A stretch of DNA of 47,153 nucleotides, from the NCBI GenBank assembly GCA_965230605.1, contig CBDDLD010000001.1:1-47153 (forward strand), given 5' to 3'. The stretch's first letter is position 1. Each line of letters opens with the position of its first letter. The stretch is from CBDDLD01 sp965230605. GTDB lineage: Bacteria; Bacteroidota; Bacteroidia; Flavobacteriales; Flavobacteriaceae. The position numbers and the translations under genes were made by a program. Under the pieces are notes generated by a model, which was not told where the DNA came from, searched no databases, and worked only from the letters and a program-made list of their open reading frames with translations. This document shows, one piece after another, positions 17,901-27,338 of the stretch.

Positions 17901-20429
17901 ATGCAATCTATACAACTTGAGCAAATATCACCTTATATGAAATTTGGTGACGATTTTGTTATCACAGGAAATGGTGATGTGAGTTATTTATTTGAAATAA
18001 CTCACAGAGAGATATTTAGTGGCAACATAGGTTCATATAATGATTTAAACAAGAATCTATTTTCACTAATATCATCATTGGAGCAAGATTGTATATGGCA
18101 ACAGTTAGATTTCTACTATTTAGCAAAAAAAGAGGTTGAGAGCATAAGACAATCATATCATCAGTACAACAATGATCTAGAATCTTTGATCAGGCCACAA
18201 CTAAGGCATCGAAGTTTTTTAGCTGTAACTATACCAACAACTACCATAGATTATTACCCTAATCCTGTAAGTACGAGTTACATCAAAACAAATAACATTT
18301 TCAAAAAGGATAGTTTTAAGAAAATAATTTCGGAGGAAGAAAACGTTAAGAAAGTAAAAGATGCATTCTTTAATTCCTTAAAGTCAATTGATGACTGGCA
18401 AGTAAATCAACTAAATAGTAATGGCATTGCTGAAGTTATTTATAACTACTATTCAGGGTCATTTGACGATTGGAAGACAGACATTAAAGAAAGCGATATA
18501 ATTGACCCTATTGGGGTAAATGAAGAATACATAACATTAGGAAAAAATTATTGTGGTATTGTCAGTATGATAGGTGAACCAGCATCATATAAAAACACCA
18601 ATATCATGGAAGTAGCACCACCAAAAGACATCGATGAAAAAATTGATTTCCCCACAAAATTTAACAAAGAAACGGGTATTGCATATTGCATAGGTTTAGG
18701 GTTACCCATAAAACACGTGGTAAATACTGCTATTGAAAGAAAAAATAATGACTCGTTACTTTCACATATGAGGAAAGTAAATCAAGGTTTAACCTTTTTA
18801 AAAGGTTTGGGCTACCATGATGCAGTTGAAAAACAAAATGAGTTCATTACCTATCAAGGAAATTTGGCTAAGCGAAAAGGAGTTCTATTCAAACAACAAA
18901 TACAAGTATATGCTGAAAGTAAAGAACTTCTTTCTAAGTATCTAAATAAAGCCAAAGAAGCATATAATAAAATGGCAGTAGGTGAGGGGGTTCAATCCTT
19001 CATTGAGAACAAACAAACTGCCAATCTCTTTTTTAGTTCTGCACCTGGAGTAATTAGAGAGAATCATGAATATATGTTTTCTGATTCTCTCAGATGCGTT
19101 CCATTTCTTCCTTTAGAAACGCACATAAGTTCAGACAAAACTGGCTTCACATGGAAAGACCAGTTCAATAACGACATTGTGCTGGACATGAACGATTTTA
19201 AACGCAATAATCATGTGGTTAATAACCCAAACAAAAGTATTGTTGGGGCTAGTGGATCAGGTAAATCGGTGTTTGGAAATGAGTACATATCACAAGCCTA
19301 TAACATGGGATATCATGTGATAGTATTAGATATTGGAGGATCGTATAAGCTTAATACAGAAATAAATGGTGGCCGTTATGTTGATTGTTCGGAAAGAGAA
19401 AATATTTCCTTTAATATATTTGATTCGGTCCGTAATTATGAGGGGAAATACATTTATGAGGACATCAAAAGAGAGATAAACAAAGTTGATTTTGTTTTTA
19501 ACATCATTCAAAAAATATTAGTTGGTAAAACAAAGGATGTTTTAACCAATCCTCAAAAAGCATTATTTAAGAAAAGTATTCGCTATTACTATGATCAAGT
19601 AAATCAAAGTATTGAAAATGGCGATAAAGACTACCACATGAGTCTAACCGATTATTATAATAAATTTTTGGTTTTTTATAAGGAGGAAATTGATGAGGAT
19701 GACAAGCAAGTATTTTACAATTTTGCTGCCTTTAAAGCCATTATGTCAGATTACATCAATGAGGGTCCGTATTCATTTTTGCTCAATGGAAAGAAAAGAT
19801 TTGATATTCAAAAAGATAGATTGGTTGTATTTGACGCTAGAGCAGCAAAAGCAGTAGAAGAGATATTTTATGTGCTATGTCTGGTAATCATTGAGACAGT
19901 AGAAACGAAACTGTTTTCTCTTGACCTGGACATTCGAAAACTCTTTTTTATTGATGAGGCATTGGACTTTTTGAAGGGCGAGGATATGGGAGAATTTTGT
20001 GCTGAAATGTATAGAAAAATCAGGAAATCAGGCGGTGAAATGATGATTGCTATGCAAGACATTAAATTCTTAGAAGGTTGTGAACCAGATGTAAGAACCT
20101 CCATCACCACCAATTCCGATTACAACATTGTTTTAGGATTAAAGACTGAAGAGAGCGAGAAAGCAGCACGTGTATTGCTTGGGTTTAATGATGAAGAAAT
20201 AAAACAGGCCAAAAAGATTATTCCTAAAAGACAGGCCTTTATGAAAATCGGAGAAAATTATAACATAATTATAAATAACACTCTTTCAGAAAAGACATTA
20301 GCCACTTATACAACAGATCCTAAAGAATGGGGTATTATCCAAAGTTATACCAAACAATATGATGATGTGATAGTAGGTGTAGAACAATTCTTGACAGACA
20401 AGAAGACAGGAAATTTAAAAATACTGTAA
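17901..20429 (+). CDS. traG: Conjugation ATPase TraG (VirB4 family)
   Basis: The 842-residue protein contains Walker A VGASGSGKSVFGNEY near residue 450 and Walker B RKLFFIDEALDFLK near residue 690, with the family feature MIAMQDIKF downstream. The N-terminal 400 residues match the VirB4 docking domain. It powers assembly of the Tra channel at the inner membrane. The start is 8 bp after traF. The length is typical. Confidence 0.95.
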   Translation: MQSIQLEQISPYMKFGDDFVITGNGDVSYLFEITHREIFSGNIGSYNDLNKNLFSLISSLEQDCIWQQLDFYYLAKKEVESIRQSYHQYNNDLESLIRPQLRHRSFLAVTIPTTTIDYYPNPVSTSYIKTNNIFKKDSFKKIISEEENVKKVKDAFFNSLKSIDDWQVNQLNSNGIAEVIYNYYSGSFDDWKTDIKESDIIDPIGVNEEYITLGKNYCGIVSMIGEPASYKNTNIMEVAPPKDIDEKIDFPTKFNKETGIAYCIGLGLPIKHVVNTAIERKNNDSLLSHMRKVNQGLTFLKGLGYHDAVEKQNEFITYQGNLAKRKGVLFKQQIQVYAESKELLSKYLNKAKEAYNKMAVGEGVQSFIENKQTANLFFSSAPGVIRENHEYMFSDSLRCVPFLPLETHISSDKTGFTWKDQFNNDIVLDMNDFKRNNHVVNNPNKSIVGASGSGKSVFGNEYISQAYNMGYHVIVLDIGGSYKLNTEINGGRYVDCSERENISFNIFDSVRNYEGKYIYEDIKREINKVDFVFNIIQKILVGKTKDVLTNPQKALFKKSIRYYYDQVNQSIENGDKDYHMSLTDYYNKFLVFYKEEIDEDDKQVFYNFAAFKAIMSDYINEGPYSFLLNGKKRFDIQKDRLVVFDARAAKAVEEIFYVLCLVIIETVETKLFSLDLDIRKLFFIDEALDFLKGEDMGEFCAEMYRKIRKSGGEMMIAMQDIKFLEGCEPDVRTSITTNSDYNIVLGLKTEESEKAARVLLGFNDEEIKQAKKIIPKRQAFMKIGENYNIIINNTLSEKTLATYTTDPKEWGIIQSYTKQYDDVIVGVEQFLTDKKTGNLKIL

Positions 20430-20431
20430 TT

Positions 20432-20995
20432 ATGAAAACAATTAAAGCATTACTTTTAGCATTATTTATTATCACATCATTGGAATCATATTGCCAGATG
20501 GCAGTAGTAGATCCAGGCGTCAACCAGCATTTATTACAACAACAAATAGAAAGAACGACTGAAAAAATTAAGGAAGCTAAAAAATGGATGCAGGAAAATA
20601 GTTGGTGGATAAAAAATGCCCCACACATTGAACAAGCAATTCGATTAGTTGAAAAAATATACTGTGGATATGATGAGTTAGTGTTATGGTCTGACTACAT
20701 GAGAACACTACCTATTAAACATAGTTGTTGGTTGAATTTAAACTTAGAAATAAAAGCAGTCAACATTAGTTCTCAGACAATAGTGTTGCTTTCATTGTTA
20801 ACTAATTTCACAAATGAAAACAGCGGTGAAAAATCAGAACGATTTCAACAGACAATGAAGTCTATGAATGATCTTTCAAAAGAAATGAACAGCTTAATAT
20901 TAGTATATAAAAAAACCACTTCTCAACACGTACAACGCAAAAGACAAATAGACTATGAAACATACTATATGTTACAAAAATACAGTTCTTTCTAG
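20432..20995 (+). CDS. traI: Conjugation protein TraI (DUF4141)
   Basis: The 187-residue protein has a signal peptide ending near SYCQ, a segment VVDPGVNQHLLQQQIERTTEKIKEAKKWMQ, and long helices, as in Bacteroides TraI (DUF4141), a periplasmic VirB5-like protein. It starts 2 bp after traG and its end overlaps traJ by 41 bp. This is shorter than many TraI proteins, but no break is visible. Confidence 0.7.
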   Translation: MKTIKALLLALFIITSLESYCQMAVVDPGVNQHLLQQQIERTTEKIKEAKKWMQENSWWIKNAPHIEQAIRLVEKIYCGYDELVLWSDYMRTLPIKHSCWLNLNLEIKAVNISSQTIVLLSLLTNFTNENSGEKSERFQQTMKSMNDLSKEMNSLILVYKKTTSQHVQRKRQIDYETYYMLQKYSSF

Positions 20996-22397
20996 GTTTG
21001 TTGTTATAGGTCTATCCCTGTTAATCATTAGCTCATCGGTTAATGGACAACAACAAACTAATAATCAACAAACTAACCAAAACACAAATAATGTATCTTA
21101 CAAAGACTTGGTTGATGAATTAGATGCCATTTATAAATTAGATAAAGATGTTGACGACAATGATATATTAGCGAAAACAAAGGATTTAAAATCTGGTGTA
21201 TTTGAAGAACAAATTAGCAACGAACTATTAGGCGGATCACTAGTAAACAGTGCTTCAGATTTTGACGATCTTATTGGATCTGGTGCTACTCTGTGGATGA
21301 TCAAATGGCTATACTTGGATTCTGACTCGGTGAACGAATCAATACAAACATTTTTATGGGCATTAGTACATAACACTTATTTGATAAAAGTACTAAGTGT
21401 TTTATTCGTACTTGGAATGCTTAGAAATATGTTGAATGCATTCATAGAGAAAGGAAGGTTGTTTGATGTTAAAGACTTAGTACATCGAGCTTCATTAATG
21501 GGGTTTTACTTCTCGTATCCATTAATTATGTATTGGTTTAGCACTTTAATAAATGGTGTTGCTTTTCATGTCCAAGAAGCAATAGGAGATGCAAAAAAGG
21601 ATAACATATATGTTCAATTTTCAATGATGATCAAGGATTCGGAATTTGATTTGTCAAGAACAGAGCAAGCATTATTAATGAAGTATGTTCGAGAAAACAA
21701 CACTAATGATGATCCTTATTATAACATCGCAACGTTTTCACATTACAAAGAAAAAGTGCAAAAGAAAGAAGATGATCTTGGATTATGGGATAAAGCTGAA
21801 TATTACCTACAGAAAATATGGAACAGTATTCAGGCCTTAAGGATGAGTTTACATGAATCGTTAATTATGTTCCTAGGATCAATCATCAAAGGAGTAATAT
21901 TATTGCTTTTATTTGCCTTAGATAAAATATTTTTGTGTACAGGGGTTTTATCAATTATAAGCTCACAAATACCATTGTTTAGAGACAAATGGGCTACTAA
22001 TTTGACCAGGTGGTTAACAGTGAAATGTACTTTAATAACGTTTCTAATTATTGATGGTATTGTGGCGATGATTCAAAATAATGACATATTAATATCTAAC
22101 TATGGCCATGATATGGTCAATCCTTTATTTGGAACAGTCATATCATTAATGGCTATTGTATGTTACATATTCTCATTTACAATTACATCTAGTTGGATTG
22201 GCAGTGAATCAGCAGGTAAAACATTGAGTAATATGGGGGCAATAGCTACTATGATAGCAGGTAAAGCGGTAGCATCTAAATTACTGGGAAAATCTGCAAC
22301 AAATGGATTAGACCAATACGGAAATAAACTAGATCCAGCAATGAATATTGCGCACAACACTAAAGGACAGGAAGCAACAAATAACTTAGACCGATAA
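20955..22397 (+). CDS. traJ: Conjugation protein TraJ (VirB6-like)
   Basis: The 480-residue polytopic membrane protein starts with a signal-like helix (RFVVIGLSLLIISSSVNG) and a Gln/Asn-rich linker. At least five transmembrane helices follow between residues 140 and 450, including VLFVLGMLRNMLNAF and GVILLLLFALDKIFLCTGVL, the typical TraJ layout. It forms the inner-membrane part of the channel. The start lies inside the end of traI, which suggests translational coupling. Confidence 0.85.
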   Translation: MKHTICYKNTVLSRFVVIGLSLLIISSSVNGQQQTNNQQTNQNTNNVSYKDLVDELDAIYKLDKDVDDNDILAKTKDLKSGVFEEQISNELLGGSLVNSASDFDDLIGSGATLWMIKWLYLDSDSVNESIQTFLWALVHNTYLIKVLSVLFVLGMLRNMLNAFIEKGRLFDVKDLVHRASLMGFYFSYPLIMYWFSTLINGVAFHVQEAIGDAKKDNIYVQFSMMIKDSEFDLSRTEQALLMKYVRENNTNDDPYYNIATFSHYKEKVQKKEDDLGLWDKAEYYLQKIWNSIQALRMSLHESLIMFLGSIIKGVILLLLFALDKIFLCTGVLSIISSQIPLFRDKWATNLTRWLTVKCTLITFLIIDGIVAMIQNNDILISNYGHDMVNPLFGTVISLMAIVCYIFSFTITSSWIGSESAGKTLSNMGAIATMIAGKAVASKLLGKSATNGLDQYGNKLDPAMNIAHNTKGQEATNNLDR

Positions 22398-22398
22398 A

Positions 22399-23064
22399 AT
22401 GACACAATTTAAAGACTTAGCATCACACAGTCGAATATTTGGTTTAGCTAAATTTTCAATGATAATAACCTCCGTAGTATTGATACTTGGGACGTTAGGA
22501 TCTCTTTACGTTTATACATCAAAGACAGAGAGTTTAGTTGAACGTATGGATGACATTGATAAAAAAGGATGGGTGCTTGACCCAACGTCAGGCATAATGA
22601 TGGGTGCTGAAAGAAGAATAATGGATTACCAAGATCGTAAAAATCAACTAGAAGGATTGATAAGAACGACCGTTGGATGCTGGTTTACGCTCAACGGAGA
22701 TATATTCAAACATCAAATTGAAAAAGGATTAGATCTTAGTTCTCCTAAATTGGCTAACAAGATGTTTGATAAATATGAAAGATACCAAGGTGATTGGAAT
22801 TTAGGTGAGTATATGCAAGGAACAAATCTGAGATGGGTAGTATATGAAGATTCAATCCATTATAACATGGAAAGTCACGTAGGAATGTTCTATGGTAAAA
22901 AGAAAATATTGAAGGGTAAAAACGCTATTTGGACAAAATTAGTGATCAAATATCAAATCAATGAAACACTAAAAAGTACTAAAAAAAATCTATACGCTGC
23001 CGTTGTCGATGATTGGATAATAATGGATGAAACACAACTGAAGAATTATGAAAGGATTAGATAA
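22399..23064 (+). CDS. traK: Conjugation protein TraK (VirB8-like)
   Basis: The 221-residue protein has one N-terminal transmembrane helix (residues 15-36, FSMIITSVVLILGTLGSLYVY) and a periplasmic domain with VRTTVGCWFTLNGD-like and NMESHVGMFYGKKKI motifs, diagnostic of Bacteroides TraK. VirB8-like proteins nucleate the channel. It starts 1 bp after traJ and overlaps traM by 17 bp. Confidence 0.88.
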   Translation: MTQFKDLASHSRIFGLAKFSMIITSVVLILGTLGSLYVYTSKTESLVERMDDIDKKGWVLDPTSGIMMGAERRIMDYQDRKNQLEGLIRTTVGCWFTLNGDIFKHQIEKGLDLSSPKLANKMFDKYERYQGDWNLGEYMQGTNLRWVVYEDSIHYNMESHVGMFYGKKKILKGKNAIWTKLVIKYQINETLKSTKKNLYAAVVDDWIIMDETQLKNYERIR

Positions 23065-24028
23065 ATTAAAATCTACGTGGGGAAAGTTAAAAAACGAACA
23101 AAAAATGGCAATAATAGCCACCCCAATTCTACTTATAATTGTGACATTTATCATAATTAGTGATGATGAAGAAGGACCCCAAGTTGCTAAGAAATCGGAT
23201 ACTGAAATACAGAACGAAAAGAGTATCAAAAACATTGAAGATTCTCAGGGAACAATAAATAAAGCTTTATCGGCTGAAGAACGATTCCAGCGAATGAAAT
23301 TATCAGAAGATAAGACAAAGTTTACTGATAATGATTTGAAGCAACATGAACATCGTTCAATATTCAACACAGACTCAATATTAAATGCTACTGAAGAAAA
23401 GGAAGAAATGAAAGAGCCCGAAACCAAAATTGTGTATGTGTCAAGAAGGCAACCCAAAAACACAAAGCCAAGAAAGGTTAATAATAATTCCAAACCAGCG
23501 AATGTTCAACAACAACCTGTAAATTATTCAAATGATGATTTATTCAATTCATATAGTAAATATGATGATACCAAACAGGTAAATAATATTGTTAACTCAG
23601 ATTATATAAAGGCGATTATTCACAATGAACACAAGATTAAATCAGGTGCTACAGTACACATTAGAACAAAGGAGGAAGGTGTAGTATCAGGTGTGAAGTT
23701 ACCTAAAAACTCGTTTTTATCTGGTATTGCAAGATTTACCAATGAACGCGTAATGATCTCCATAAAATCAATGAAGGTAAATGGTAAAATATATCAAACG
23801 GATATAACAGCTTATGAGGAGGATGGGTTAGAGGGGCTATACATTCCAGGTGGAATTAATCAGGAAATAGCGCAGGATGCTATTAACCAAGGAATGAATA
23901 GAGGTTTATCAGTAACTACACCAATTGGCTCTATAAACACTGGAGGAATCAATAAAAAAATAAATGATGCAGTTGTTACCATCAGGAATGGTTATGACAT
24001 TTTATTAAAACAATCACCAAATAAATAA
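23048..24028 (+). CDS. traM: Conjugation protein TraM (VirB10-like)
   Basis: The 326-residue protein has a cytoplasmic start, one transmembrane helix (residues 20-38, AIIATPILLIIVTFIII), a long polar Lys/Asn/Gln-rich linker to about residue 180, and a C-terminal beta domain (IKAIIHNEHKIKSG, VRLRTKEEG-like, PKNSFLSGIARF). This is the TraM/VirB10 layout that spans the periplasm. It overlaps traK and traN. Confidence 0.88.
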   Translation: MKGLDKLKSTWGKLKNEQKMAIIATPILLIIVTFIIISDDEEGPQVAKKSDTEIQNEKSIKNIEDSQGTINKALSAEERFQRMKLSEDKTKFTDNDLKQHEHRSIFNTDSILNATEEKEEMKEPETKIVYVSRRQPKNTKPRKVNNNSKPANVQQQPVNYSNDDLFNSYSKYDDTKQVNNIVNSDYIKAIIHNEHKIKSGATVHIRTKEEGVVSGVKLPKNSFLSGIARFTNERVMISIKSMKVNGKIYQTDITAYEEDGLEGLYIPGGINQEIAQDAINQGMNRGLSVTTPIGSINTGGINKKINDAVVTIRNGYDILLKQSPNK

Positions 24029-24840
24029 TGAAAAATATATTCTGGTTATTAATAGTTATTTGCTCTTCTACATTTGGTCAAAAAATAGAAGTATCTACAG
24101 GAAAGACAACAATAGTTGTTTTTCAAAGTGAAATTATTCATGCTGATATTGGATCTAAACAAGTAGGTTTTAGTGGAGAAAAGAACACACTAAAAATTAA
24201 GGCCAAAGTGGCAAACTTTACAGAGACAAATTTATTTGTTGAAACAGAAAAAGGCTATTACTCTTATATGTTAATCTATAATAGTAATCCTTCCGAAGCA
24301 CTTAAAATAGTTGATGTAAAAGAAGCCAAACAATTAAAATCTGATATTCCGTCTTTGGATAAATCAGAGGAAAAAGATACAATTCCTCAATGTCCAGAAA
24401 ATGTAGTAAAACATATTGATGTATTAAAAGACATTAATGATAAGAGTAGTGTAGGTATCATTCAAAAAAAGATCAAATTTTACCTATCAGCACTATACGC
24501 AAAGGATGATTACATTTATTTTAAAGTGAACATTCTTAACAACTCAAATATGGATTATGATATTGATATGATTCGATTTGTTGTAACCAACAATAAGGGG
24601 ATTACGAAAAGAGCAACAGTACAACAGAAACCAAAAGAACCACTACCATGTACATTGAATGATGAAGTCAATAAAATTAAACCACATCAAGAAATATATA
24701 AAATATATTCCTTCCCACGATTCAACATTGATAAAAGTAAGCATTTAGATATTGAATTATGGGAAAAGGGGGGCGATCGTAACGTAGTAATGCAAGTTGA
24801 CTCGGAATCTATAATGAAAGCTAGAACAATCAGGGATTGA
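24028..24840 (+). CDS. traN: Conjugation protein TraN (DUF4138, VirB9-like)
   Basis: The signal peptide ends at TFGQ. Residues 20-100 hold the TraN signature (TTIVVFQSEIIHADIGSKQVG, FTETNLFVETEKGYYSYMLIYN). TraN is a periplasmic and outer-membrane partner of TraM. The start overlaps the traM stop (ATGA). No traL or traO follows; a TraO-like gene lies elsewhere, at 2.6 kb. The end overlaps the convergent primase-like gene by 11 bp. Confidence 0.9.
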   Translation: MKNIFWLLIVICSSTFGQKIEVSTGKTTIVVFQSEIIHADIGSKQVGFSGEKNTLKIKAKVANFTETNLFVETEKGYYSYMLIYNSNPSEALKIVDVKEAKQLKSDIPSLDKSEEKDTIPQCPENVVKHIDVLKDINDKSSVGIIQKKIKFYLSALYAKDDYIYFKVNILNNSNMDYDIDMIRFVVTNNKGITKRATVQQKPKEPLPCTLNDEVNKIKPHQEIYKIYSFPRFNIDKSKHLDIELWEKGGDRNVVMQVDSESIMKARTIRD

Positions 24841-25765
24841 AAACCTTAAAATAATCACCAGGATCATTAAAATCTCTATAGTAAAAATTCATGGGGAATA
24901 CGGGGCAATCTAAGGTCAACATATAATTGGTCGATCGTTCACTGGCAGTCAATTTATCTATACTCTTTCTTTCATCATTATGAAGAAATGTACGTACTTC
25001 TTTGATATTGTTGTTGAACAATGAGAGTCTACGTGCAATCAGGTCATGGGCTTTGCTAGTGAAAGAAAGAGAATTGAGTATTATGGCAGTATTTGGTGCT
25101 TTAGAATCACTGGGATATAAGGCACTTAGGTAGGGTAAAAAATCCCTCCACGATTCCCAAACTTCAACAACTGAAGTATCAACACCAGGTACAATGCTGA
25201 TATCCTTTTTACCAATGGAGGTTTTAAACTTGTTTCTTACTTCCCAACCTCCTGCAATATTTTTAAACCCTAAACCATAAAAAACCTTTTGGTATTTATT
25301 AGAATAGAAAGAGACATTTTCAAGGTATTTATTGGCTATCTCCATCGTAATTTTTCTTTCTTGAAGTAATTCTAGTTGACCAGACATAAAAAACCCTTCA
25401 ATCTTTCGAAACTCGTTGATAGGTTTATCAGGTTCACGATAGTGACGTTTGATTTCAACTTTAGGAAATGAAACACCTGAATAAAGTTGGTTAAGATGGT
25501 ATATCGCATCCTTAATTGAATGAGGTTTACCATCACATTCTAAAACATAACAGGCCATATCAATTAAATTACCTCCTCGTCCACATGAATGATCAAACCA
25601 AACATTTTTAGGTCTAGATACATGAAGACTGGCTGTTTTCTCACCATTAGGTGATAAAAAATACAAATTTGGCCCATCACCGTTTTTAGGCTTCATTATA
25701 TCAAACCCTATGCGTAACAAATAATTCTCAACAGTAATTGATGCTTTAAGCTGCTGTGCATTCAT
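24830..25765 (-). CDS. CHC2 zinc-finger / degenerate toprim primase-like protein (TraP-like)
   Basis: I chose the ATG at 25763-25765 (MNAQQLKAS); an upstream GTG would place the start inside the operator. Residues 1-75 follow the CHC2 primase fold (LYFLSPNGEKTASLHVSRP, then FDHSCGRGGNLIDMACYVL), with one visible zinc-ligand Cys and one His in the middle motif. The C-terminal third (TAIILNSLSF, LHNDERK) resembles toprim, but the usual acidic pair is altered. Related CHC2 proteins in Bacteroides elements are called TraP and may prime the transferred strand. It is convergent with tra and shares an operator with the SprT-like gene. Confidence 0.75.
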   Translation of the reverse strand: MNAQQLKASITVENYLLRIGFDIMKPKNGDGPNLYFLSPNGEKTASLHVSRPKNVWFDHSCGRGGNLIDMACYVLECDGKPHSIKDAIYHLNQLYSGVSFPKVEIKRHYREPDKPINEFRKIEGFFMSGQLELLQERKITMEIANKYLENVSFYSNKYQKVFYGLGFKNIAGGWEVRNKFKTSIGKKDISIVPGVDTSVVEVWESWRDFLPYLSALYPSDSKAPNTAIILNSLSFTSKAHDLIARRLSLFNNNIKEVRTFLHNDERKSIDKLTASERSTNYMLTLDCPVFPMNFYYRDFNDPGDYFKVFNP

Positions 25766-25774
25766 AAACCAAAA

Positions 25775-25792
25775 ATACACCGTACGACGTAT
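25775..25792. promoter_or_regulatory. Palindromic operator-like site, shared with 1031-1049
   Basis: The site reads atacaccgtacgacgtat, a near-palindrome around CGTACG. It ends 9 bp upstream of the start codon of the primase-like gene. The same motif lies upstream of the SprT-like gene. Confidence 0.55.
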
Positions 25793-26151
25793 AATAACAA
25801 CAAAAACTTAAAAAATCAAAAATAAGGCATTTAAGCGTTCAAAAAAATAAGGGTAAGGGGAAACATAGCAAACACTACGAAAGTCGATCAGAAACGAAAT
25901 AAAGGGTGTAAAACGCTATTTGACATAGCGGTAAGGATCAGTGAAAAAATTCTCTCTCTTTTTCATTAGCAATTTAGGTCTATATGGACACATAGGTAGT
26001 AAATGTAATTATATACTATATTTATCAATCAATTATAGATTGTTTCTTTTTCTTGAAAAATAGAACTATTGAAGTATTGAATATAGAGGATTAAATAGAA
26101 AGACCTTAACAAACTATAAATCAAATGAATACAACAATAAATATTTTCGTT
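25793..26151. other. AT-rich gene-free stretch before the iterons
   Basis: No gene is visible here. A perfect hairpin cgctat-ttgac-atagcg lies at 25914-25930, and the segment 26010-26150 is very AT-rich. Next to the iterons this is the likeliest unwinding region of the replication origin. I saw no clear DnaA box. Confidence 0.4.
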
Positions 26152-26322
26152 AGGTGTAGTAGATTTGAGTGTTGGGTGTAGGTGTTTTGAGTTTAGGTGT
26201 AGTAGATTTGAGTGATAGGTGTAGATTTTTTGAGTTTAGGTGTAGGATATATGATTACAAAGGTGTAGTAGATTTGAGTGATAAGTGTAGTCTTTTTGAG
26301 TTTAGGTGTAGGACCTAAAAAC
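26152..26322. repeat. Upstream iteron array of the replication origin
   Basis: Eight direct repeats of the type aggtgtagtagatttgagtg start at about 26152, 26174, 26195, 26218, 26238, 26261, 26283 and 26304. The spacing is 20-23 bp, about two helical turns. The most constant bases are GGTGTAG and TTGAGT. Copies 5 and 8 are degenerate. They lie directly before rep, as in iteron-controlled plasmids, where Rep binds them to start replication and limit copy number. Confidence 0.9.
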
Positions 26323-26327
26323 AATAA

Positions 26328-26347
26328 TTACACTTTATAAGGTGTAA
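26328..26347. promoter_or_regulatory. Inverted iteron-like operator of rep
   Basis: The near-perfect palindrome ttacactttataaggtgtaa contains the iteron core GGTGTA in opposite orientations. A further inverted half-site, attacacc, lies at 26363-26370. Rep_3 proteins usually repress their own gene as dimers at such inverted half-iterons; the start codon is 50 bp downstream. Confidence 0.7.
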
Positions 26348-26397
26348 AAGTTGCAAATCACAATTACACCATATATATTGGCACAAAATTTTTATAC

Positions 26398-27336
26398 ATG
26401 ATACCAGAAAGAGTACAACGAACAAGGATTTTAAATAACGCAATTCATTTATTTGAATCTGTTATAACCAAAAGAGCATTTTATATTATTGAAGCTCAAA
26501 TTAAAAAAGGCATGAATGTTCAATTTGATATAACAGGTGAAACATGGGTAACTGTTCCAACAGAACTATTAGGTAGACATAGTTTTGAAGATTTAGACAA
26601 TGCCAGTGATGAATTACAAAATGTAAAATTCAAATTTATAGACAAAGAGAAAGAACACCTAAGTAAAATCACACCATTTCCTGTGGTTAATTATAGGAAA
26701 GGGTGGGGGCATTATCGAGTAAAAGTAGAGAAAGAAGCTCTCCAGTTTCTTGCAGAACTTAAAGAGGGATATAGCTGGTATATGTTAAAAGCAGCGCTAA
26801 GCTTGAAAAGTAGTTATTCTCAAAGGTGGTATGAACTGTTTTGTGAAAGACAAGATCTTAAAAAATGGAACAATGTCAGTAATGAGAAAATAAGAGAACT
26901 TCATAACGTATCTGAAGATTCATATGAACAGAACAAAGAGTTTTTCCGAAATGTAGTCTATAAGCCTATCAAAGAAATTAATGAAAAAACAGATCTATAC
27001 ATAGATTACACCCCAATGATGGGTAAAAAGAGACCAATAATAGGGTTTGATTTTACTATCAAAAAACAACAAACTAAGGAAAGTAGAGAAATTACTGAAG
27101 TATTAAATAAATACTTTGATGAATTGAGTAAAATGAGTCCTCAACAAATAAGAGATCTTATTTTTGAGTTAATGGAAAAGTACGGATGGAGTGAAGACAC
27201 ATACAATAAGATTCTAGCTAATGACCAATTATTAGACGAAGTACTTGAAGCTCATAGGTTAATAGAAGATGGATTAGTAACTGTAAATACAACCGATGAG
27301 AGATACATGGGCGGAATACTTAGAAAGTACAACTGA
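26398..27336 (+). CDS. Replication initiator protein, Rep_3 (RepB) family
   Basis: The 312-residue protein has two winged-helix-like halves. Typical Rep_3 features are the N-terminal RTRILNNAIHLFESVITKRAFYII, the middle AALSLKSSYSQRWYELFCERQD, and the second domain with FRNVVYKPIKEINEKTDLYIDY. It binds iterons and opens the origin. Iteron clusters lie on both sides, upstream with the autoregulatory palindrome and downstream in a large tandem array that may act in copy control by handcuffing. Confidence 0.93.
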   Translation: MIPERVQRTRILNNAIHLFESVITKRAFYIIEAQIKKGMNVQFDITGETWVTVPTELLGRHSFEDLDNASDELQNVKFKFIDKEKEHLSKITPFPVVNYRKGWGHYRVKVEKEALQFLAELKEGYSWYMLKAALSLKSSYSQRWYELFCERQDLKKWNNVSNEKIRELHNVSEDSYEQNKEFFRNVVYKPIKEINEKTDLYIDYTPMMGKKRPIIGFDFTIKKQQTKESREITEVLNKYFDELSKMSPQQIRDLIFELMEKYGWSEDTYNKILANDQLLDEVLEAHRLIEDGLVTVNTTDERYMGGILRKYN

Positions 27337-27338
27337 TT

